A stretch of 19,780 nt of DNA, taken from assembly GCA_021805725.1 (NCBI GenBank), contig JAJZEH010000030.1, positions 1 through 19,780 on the forward strand, given 5' to 3'. The DNA is from Pseudomonadota bacterium. GTDB taxonomy: Bacteria; Pseudomonadota; Gammaproteobacteria; Burkholderiales; Ferrovaceae. The notes beneath the pieces are model-generated. The model had not been told where the DNA came from and searched no databases. It worked only from the letters and a program-made list of their open reading frames with translations. Both the position numbers and the translations under genes were made by a program. Positions 15,009 through 19,780 of this stretch are shown one piece after another. Each line of letters starts with the position of its first letter. Position 1 is the stretch's first letter.

Positions 15009-16211
15009 TCATGATTTGGCATGGGCGACCAGGGGAATTTCCCGGATGGGCAGGTTCACCAGCGCAGCAAGTCCTGCCAACAGAATGTCCGTAATCCAGA
15101 GCGCGTCGTAATTGCCGTTGGCAGCCAAACCCACACCGCCCAGCCATGCGCCAAAGAAACCGCCGATCTGATGCGACAGGAGGGTAAGGCCAAAGAGGGT
15201 GGCCAAATGGCGCGTGCCGAACAGCTTTCCCACCAGTCCTGCAGTGGGCGGAACCGTGGCGAGCCAGGTCATTCCCATGCCTATGCCAAAAATGTAAAAG
15301 TTGATTGCCGTCTTGGGTGAGAGCAGAAATGCCACGATCATCAGGGCGCGCAGGGCATACATCCAGAACAGGATGTATTTCATGCGCATGCGGTTGCCCA
15401 GCCACCCGGCAAACAGGCTTCCAAAGATATTGGCAAAGCCTATGAGGGCGAGCGCTATGGCCGAAACCCTTTGCGGCATTCCGCACAATGCGGCATAGCC
15501 TGGCAGGTGGGTGGTGAGGAAAGCCACGTGGAAGCCACAGGTGAAGTAGCCGGCATGCAGGCACCAATAACTGCGGTCACCAAAGGCCAGTCGTACCTGT
15601 TTTCCCACGGGCAGGTGGTCGCCTGGGCTCGCGGCAGCGGGGATGGGGCGCGCCACCCGGGTGAATCCAAAGGCCAGCGGAATGGTGAGGAGGGTGACGG
15701 CGCCGAGAGTCCACAGCGCGCTCATCCACCCCAGGCCCACGATCAGGAGTTGCGCCACTGGGGCAAAGAGAAACTGGCCGAACGAGCCGCCTGCATTGAT
15801 GAAGCCGGCGGCAAAGGCGCGCTGGTGCGGGCCCAGTGCACGGGAGGCGGCAGCGATCATGAGGGCAAAGCTGCCGGCCCCGGCCCCGGCCGAAACGAGG
15901 ACACCCAGCGTTAGCGTCAGCCCCATCGGGGTCTGCCACAGTGCGGCCCAGGTCAGGCCCAGCGTCATCAGTACGGCCCCCAGCAGCATGACCCTGAAAG
16001 GCCCGATGCGTTCGGCGAGCAGGCCGAACAGGGGTTGCGAGGCGCCCCATACGAATTGTCCGGCGGCCAGTGCAAAGCTTACGGCCACGATGCCCACCCC
16101 GGTGCTGGCATTGATGGGCTGGACAAACAGTCCCAGGCTTTGCCGTACCCCCATGGTGATCATCAGCACGGCCGCAGCGGCTGTGAGGATTTGCCAATAA
16201 CGCGTGTTCAT
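15009..16211 (-). CDS. MFS transporter
   Basis: A 400-residue major facilitator protein with about twelve hydrophobic segments and a short basic loop after the second (GLLAERIGPFRVMLLG, around 63-78), the MFS signature region. RMRMKYILFWMYALRAL occupies the equivalent place in the second half. Its general look is closest to the oxalate/formate antiporter and monocarboxylate-like MFS proteins, so an organic anion substrate is possible, but I cannot assign one. Its ATG overlaps the smpB stop codon by one base (TGATG), so translation is probably coupled. It ends just upstream of the cbb control region. Confidence 0.88.
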   Translation of the reverse strand: MNTRYWQILTAAAAVLMITMGVRQSLGLFVQPINASTGVGIVAVSFALAAGQFVWGASQPLFGLLAERIGPFRVMLLGAVLMTLGLTWAALWQTPMGLTLTLGVLVSAGAGAGSFALMIAAASRALGPHQRAFAAGFINAGGSFGQFLFAPVAQLLIVGLGWMSALWTLGAVTLLTIPLAFGFTRVARPIPAAASPGDHLPVGKQVRLAFGDRSYWCLHAGYFTCGFHVAFLTTHLPGYAALCGMPQRVSAIALALIGFANIFGSLFAGWLGNRMRMKYILFWMYALRALMIVAFLLSPKTAINFYIFGIGMGMTWLATVPPTAGLVGKLFGTRHLATLFGLTLLSHQIGGFFGAWLGGVGLAANGNYDALWITDILLAGLAALVNLPIREIPLVAHAKS

Positions 16212-16654
16212 CAGCGTTGACGCAGCAGGCGCTGCTTTTCCCTTTCCCAGTCGCGATCCTTTTCAGCCTCGCGCTTGTCGTGTTGTTTTTTCCCTTTGGC
16301 CAATCCAATCTCGGCCTTGATGCGCCCCTTGCTGTAATGCAGGTTGAGCGGGACGAGCGTGTAGCCGGCGCGTTCCACCTTGCCCACCAGCTTGGCAATT
16401 TCTTCGGCATGCAGCAACAGTTTGCGGGTTCGGGTGGGGTCCGGCTTGATGTGCGTAGAGGCGGTAGGCAGGGGGCTGATGTGCGAACCCAGCAGAAACA
16501 GTTCGCCCGACAGCACCACCACATAGGCTTCCTTGAGCTGGGCGCGGCCGGCACGGATCGCCTTCACTTCCCAGCCTTCCAGGGCAAGTCCCGCCTCGAA
16601 ACGCTCTTCGATGAAGTAGTCGTGAAACGCTTTACGGTTGTCCACAATGCTCAT
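16211..16654 (-). CDS. smpB: SsrA-binding protein SmpB
   Basis: A 147-residue SmpB, the tmRNA partner that delivers SsrA to stalled ribosomes for trans-translation. It shows the conserved [20 protein letters not shown] start, [19 protein letters not shown] at about 28-46, the [11 protein letters not shown] and [26 protein letters not shown] blocks, and a basic C-terminal tail ([21 protein letters not shown]) that is helical on the ribosome. The start at 16654 follows family length; longer in-frame readings upstream run through ratA on the other strand. It is divergent from ratA across 51 bases, a classic proteobacterial arrangement. The tmRNA gene itself is not in the window. Confidence 0.97.
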   Translation of the reverse strand: MSIVDNRKAFHDYFIEERFEAGLALEGWEVKAIRAGRAQLKEAYVVVLSGELFLLGSHISPLPTASTHIKPDPTRTRKLLLHAEEIAKLVGKVERAGYTLVPLNLHYSKGRIKAEIGLAKGKKQHDKREAEKDRDWEREKQRLLRQR

Positions 16655-16705
16655 AATTCGGTATCTTCGCGCAATGATCTGCCATTCTAGCCCATCGAGC
16701 CTTTC

Positions 16706-17146
16706 ATGACGCGTGTTGAAAAATCCGTACTGGTACTGCATTCTGCCCGACAGATGTGGGAGTTGGTGGAGAACATCCCGTCGTATCCCGAGTTCCTGCC
16801 TTGGTGCAGCGGCGCCGAAGTGCATGAAAGTACGGGGGGGCAGACGGTGGCCACCCTGCATATCAATTTCCACGGCCTGCGCCAGCAGTTCACCACCCGC
16901 AACACCTCGGTGGCCGAAGAATCCCTGGTGATGGATCTCGTCAAGGGCCCCTTCCAGCATTTGCGTGGCGAATTTCGTTTTACCGCCCTGCGGGCCGAGG
17001 CCTGCAAGATTGCTTTTTCCCTGGAGTGGCGGTTTTCCAGCCGGATTCTGGAGAAAGTGGTGGGGCCCGTGTTCAACACCATCGCCAATTCCATGGTGGA
17101 GGCCTTCGTGGCGCGCGCCGAAAGCGTCTACGGCCGGGAGGACTGA
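16706..17146 (+). CDS. ratA: RatA/PasT family START-domain protein (Coq10-like)
   Basis: A 146-residue protein of the polyketide cyclase/START fold. It has the family pattern [36 protein letters not shown] at the N-terminus, [10 protein letters not shown] and [15 protein letters not shown] in the middle, and [26 protein letters not shown] at the end. In E. coli the homologue RatA (PasT) has been reported both to block 70S assembly and to support respiration as a Coq10-like protein; the latter fits its wide conservation. It is divergent from smpB, and its stop overlaps the rnfH ATG by one base. The toxin role should not be assumed here. Confidence 0.92.
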   Translation: MTRVEKSVLVLHSARQMWELVENIPSYPEFLPWCSGAEVHESTGGQTVATLHINFHGLRQQFTTRNTSVAEESLVMDLVKGPFQHLRGEFRFTALRAEACKIAFSLEWRFSSRILEKVVGPVFNTIANSMVEAFVARAESVYGRED

Positions 17147-17424
17147 TGCAGATCCGCGTGGCCTACGCGCTGCCTCAACGGCAAACGTTACTGACGCTGG
17201 AATTGCCGGAAGGCACGACGCTGGAAGCGGCCATTCGCAGTTCCGGCATTCTCGATCGTCATCCCGAGGTGGATCTGTCGCGACAGCCGGCCGGGGTAAA
17301 CGGCAGGGTGCGCCCGCTCGATACGGTGCTGAAGGCAGGCGACCGCGTTGAAATCTACCGGGCCCGCGTGGCTGACCCCAAAGCCGCAAGGCGCTCCCGG
17401 GAGAAGCTTGCAAGGCGGCTTTGA
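17146..17424 (+). CDS. rnfH: RnfH-family protein (RatB)
   Basis: A 92-residue ubiquitin-like (beta-grasp) protein. It starts [35 protein letters not shown] and continues with [32 protein letters not shown], followed by the family's basic tail [15 protein letters not shown]. The function is unknown; the name comes from Rnf clusters in other bacteria, but no Rnf genes are here. The start at 17146 shares one base with the ratA stop codon (TGATG), so the two are translationally coupled. The -35 of the guaB promoter overlaps its stop codon. Confidence 0.92.
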   Translation: MQIRVAYALPQRQTLLTLELPEGTTLEAAIRSSGILDRHPEVDLSRQPAGVNGRVRPLDTVLKAGDRVEIYRARVADPKAARRSREKLARRL

Positions 17425-17448
17425 GCCCGGGCCAGACTTGCGTATAAT
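17421..17448 (+). promoter_or_regulatory. Sigma-70 promoter of guaBA
   Basis: TTGAGC (17421-17426), 16 bases, then a perfect TATAAT (17443-17448). Transcription would begin near 17455, about 18 bases before the guaB ATG at 17473, with AGGGG as the ribosome site. The -35 overlaps the end of rnfH. I see no PurR-type palindrome nearby. Confidence 0.8.
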
Positions 17449-17472
17449 GCCGTTTTGCCAAGGGGTAATGCC

Positions 17473-18933
17473 ATGCGAGTTGTCGAAAAGGCACTCACCT
17501 TCGATGATGTTCTGCTCATTCCAGCCCATTCCGAAGTCCTGCCGCGCGACGTCAGCCTCGCCACCCGGCTGACCCGAAACATCACGCTCAACCTGCCGCT
17601 GCTGTCCGCCGCCATGGACACGGTCACTGAAGCACGCCTGGCCATCGCATTGGCCCAGGAAGGGGGCATCGGCATCGTCCATAAAAACCTCAGCATCGAG
17701 CAACAGGCCGCCGAAGTCGCCAAGGTCAAGCGTTTTGAGTCCGGCGTGGTGCGCGATCCCATCACGATTTCCCCCGACATGCCCGTGAGCGAGGTATTGC
17801 AGCTCACGCGTCAAAACCGTTTTTCGGGATTGCCCGTGGTGGAGGGCAACAAGGTGGTGGGCATCGTCACCAATCGTGACCTGCGCTTTGAAACCCGTCT
17901 GGACCAGCCCGTGCGCAACGTCATGACGCCGCGCGAGCGCCTCGTCACGGTGCGCGAAAGCGATCCACGCGACGTGGCCATGCGCCTCATGCACCAGCAC
18001 CGCCTTGAGCGCGTGCTGGTGGTGAACGACGCGTTCGAGCTGCGTGGCCTCATTACGGTGAAGGACATCCTCAAGTCATCCGAACATCCGCTTGCCGCCA
18101 AGGACTCCTCGGGACGCCTTCTGGTGGGGGCCGCTGTGGGCGTGGGCGAAGGCACTGACGAGCGCGTGGAGGCGCTGGTGGAAGCCGGCGTGGACACCAT
18201 CGTGGTGGACACGGCACACGGCCACAGTCAGGGTGTGCTGGACAGGGTGCAATGGGTCAAGAAGCGTTTTCCCCACATTGACGTGATTGGCGGCAACATC
18301 GCCACGGCCACGGGTGCGCGAGCGCTGGTGGATCACGGCGCCGATGGCATCAAGGTGGGTATTGGCCCGGGTTCCATCTGCACCACCCGCATCGTGGCGG
18401 GTGTGGGCGTGCCGCAAATCACCGCCATTCGCAACGTGTCTGAAGCGCTCGCGGGCACCGGTGTGCCTTGCATCGCCGATGGTGGCATCCGTTATTCTGG
18501 CGACGTTTCCAAGGCGCTTGCCGCCGGGGCAAATGCCGTGATGATCGGCGGCCTTTTTGCCGGCACGGAAGAGGCCCCGGGCGAAATCGAATTGTTTCAG
18601 GGCCGATCCTACAAATCCTATCGTGGCATGGGCTCGTTGGGCGCCATGCAGCAAGGTTCAAGCGACCGTTACTTCCAGGACTCCGAAAACAACGCCGACA
18701 AGCTCGTCCCCGAAGGGGTCGAGGGCCGCGTGCCGTACAAGGGCACCGTCATGGCGGTGATCCACCAGTTGATGGGCGGATTGCGGGCCAGCATGGGGTA
18801 TCTGGGTTGCGGCACCATTGATGCCATGCATCAGAAGGCCGAGTTCGTGGAGATCTCTCACGCTGGCATGCGTGAATCCCATGTGCACGATGTCCAGATC
18901 ACCAAAGAAGCTCCCAACTACCACATCGATTGA
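17473..18933 (+). CDS. guaB: IMP dehydrogenase
   Basis: A 486-residue IMP dehydrogenase, oxidising IMP to XMP with NAD, the first committed step of GMP synthesis. It begins with [21 protein letters not shown] tandem CBS (Bateman) module lies at about 92-203. The catalytic loop [17 protein letters not shown] carries the nucleophile Cys303, then [23 protein letters not shown]. The mobile flap with SLGAMQ and the late [25 protein letters not shown] are also seen. Full length for the family. I start at 17473, since AGGGG is upstream; a TTG at 17455 is in frame but at the predicted transcription start. guaA follows after 5 bases. Confidence 0.97.
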   Translation: MRVVEKALTFDDVLLIPAHSEVLPRDVSLATRLTRNITLNLPLLSAAMDTVTEARLAIALAQEGGIGIVHKNLSIEQQAAEVAKVKRFESGVVRDPITISPDMPVSEVLQLTRQNRFSGLPVVEGNKVVGIVTNRDLRFETRLDQPVRNVMTPRERLVTVRESDPRDVAMRLMHQHRLERVLVVNDAFELRGLITVKDILKSSEHPLAAKDSSGRLLVGAAVGVGEGTDERVEALVEAGVDTIVVDTAHGHSQGVLDRVQWVKKRFPHIDVIGGNIATATGARALVDHGADGIKVGIGPGSICTTRIVAGVGVPQITAIRNVSEALAGTGVPCIADGGIRYSGDVSKALAAGANAVMIGGLFAGTEEAPGEIELFQGRSYKSYRGMGSLGAMQQGSSDRYFQDSENNADKLVPEGVEGRVPYKGTVMAVIHQLMGGLRASMGYLGCGTIDAMHQKAEFVEISHAGMRESHVHDVQITKEAPNYHID

Positions 18934-18938
18934 AACGG

Positions 18939-19780
18939 ATGTCCCGCAAAAAAATCCTTATCCTCGACTTCGGGGCGCAATACGCGCAACTGATCGCCCG
19001 CCGCGTGCGCGAAGCAGGCGTGTACTGTGAACTCCATCCCTGGGACGTGAGCAACGCATTCGTGCGCGACTTTGCACCCCAGGGCATCATCCTTTCGGGG
19101 GGGCCTTCCTCGGTGACCGAGGAGACCCCGCCGCGCGCGCCAGACGCCGTATTCCAGCTGGGTGTGCCGGTGCTGGGCATCTGCTACGGCATGCAAACCA
19201 TGGGGGCGCAACTGGGGGGCAAGGTGGAAAACGCCACTCACCGCGAGTTTGGTTACGCCGAAGTGCGCGCGCGCGGCCACTCGGCCCTGTTACGCGACAT
19301 CCAGGACCGCTCCAACGACCAGGGCCACGGCCTGCTCGACGTCTGGATGAGCCACGGCGACAAAGTGACGGAACTGCCTCCGGGGTTCAAGGTCATCTGC
19401 GATAACGCGTCCACGCCCATTGCCGGCATGGCCGACGAAGCGCGCCGTTTTTATGGCGTGCAGTTCCATCCTGAGGTAACGCACACCCGCCAGGGCCGCG
19501 CCATCCTCAACCGCTTCGTGCACGACATCTGCGGTCTGGGATCCGACTGGACCATGCCCGATTATCTCGAGGAAGCCGTTCAATCGATTCGCCAGCAGGT
19601 TGGCGAGGAAGAGATCATCCTGGGGCTATCGGGCGGCGTGGATTCATCCGTGGCGGCGGCCCTCATCCATCGTGCCATTGGCGACCAGCTCACCTGCGTG
19701 TTCGTGGACCACGGTCTGTTGCGTTACCGCGAGGCCGAACAGGTCATGGAAACCTTTGGGCGACATCTGGGCGTCAAGGT
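18939..19780 (+). CDS. guaA: GMP synthase (glutamine-hydrolysing), partial at 3' end
   Basis: The first 280 codons of GMP synthase, which aminates XMP to GMP. The N-terminal class I glutamine amidotransferase domain runs from [19 protein letters not shown] through the nucleophile Cys82 in GICYGMQ to His177 and Glu179 in VQFHPEV. The ATP-pyrophosphatase domain begins with the P-loop SGGVDSS at 231-237 and continues to [11 protein letters not shown] before the window ends. About half of the family's roughly 520 residues are present. It starts 5 bases after guaB and should be co-transcribed. No frame break is seen. Confidence 0.97.
   Translation, partial: MSRKKILILDFGAQYAQLIARRVREAGVYCELHPWDVSNAFVRDFAPQGIILSGGPSSVTEETPPRAPDAVFQLGVPVLGICYGMQTMGAQLGGKVENATHREFGYAEVRARGHSALLRDIQDRSNDQGHGLLDVWMSHGDKVTELPPGFKVICDNASTPIAGMADEARRFYGVQFHPEVTHTRQGRAILNRFVHDICGLGSDWTMPDYLEEAVQSIRQQVGEEEIILGLSGGVDSSVAAALIHRAIGDQLTCVFVDHGLLRYREAEQVMETFGRHLGVK

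Noticed and set aside
16706..17424. ratA-rnfH as a toxin-antitoxin system
   Set aside because: The pair is a conserved housekeeping arrangement next to smpB; RnfH is not an established antitoxin and RatA homologues behave as Coq10-like proteins.

Overview
The window reads as a chromosomal segment of an autotrophic proteobacterium, most likely a betaproteobacterium. The signs are the Calvin-cycle genes, the smpB/ratA/rnfH/guaBA neighbourhood, and tRNA genes with encoded CCA. A Cyc2-like porin-cytochrome next to a c4-type cytochrome suggests an iron oxidiser of the Ferrovum, Gallionella or Acidithiobacillus kind. That taxonomic reading is inference, not proof.

Region by region: (1) 1-342 holds the end of a tRNA cluster (the 3' tip of tRNA-Pro, then tRNA-Arg(TCT) and tRNA-His(GTG)) closed by a strong intrinsic terminator. 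(2) 383-3814 is an accessory metal/thiol-stress block: a small HMA metal-binding protein, an ArsP/DUF318-type permease, an ECF sigma factor of the SigZ type, a CxxC redox-active disulfide protein and a YfdX-family exported protein. Two near-identical bipartite motifs, TGCATC-N16-CGTCTCC, flank sigZ and point outward, one into the permease and one into the disulfide-protein gene. I read them as promoters for this ECF sigma factor. (3) 3955-6576 (minus strand) is a three-gene operon: class I fructose-bisphosphate aldolase, an exported SAM-dependent methyltransferase and a DUF3014 membrane-anchored protein. (4) 6661-8873 (minus strand) is a Cyc2-like outer-membrane monoheme porin-cytochrome followed 13 bases later by a diheme cytochrome c4 with a lipoprotein signal, ending in a textbook terminator. 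(5) 9078-14880 (minus strand) is a Calvin-cycle operon in the order FBPase, phosphoribulokinase, phosphoglycolate phosphatase, class II aldolase, transketolase, with two perfect palindromes upstream that could be CbbR sites. (6) 15009-16654 (minus strand) is smpB translationally overlapped with an MFS transporter gene. (7) 16706-19780 (plus strand) is ratA-rnfH followed by guaB-guaA with a clear sigma-70 promoter; guaA runs off the window.

A plausible joint reading is that electrons taken from an extracellular donor (possibly Fe(II)) by Cyc2 pass to the lipid-anchored c4 cytochrome and support the CO2 fixation encoded next door. The SigZ block would be a separately regulated defence module. 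No stretch longer than about 300 bases lacks a gene. The larger spacers (226-382, 581-714, 2762-2938, 3815-3954, 8874-9077) hold the terminators, palindromes and repeats listed, and otherwise nothing I can support. All calls come from reading motifs and translations by eye; no database search was run.
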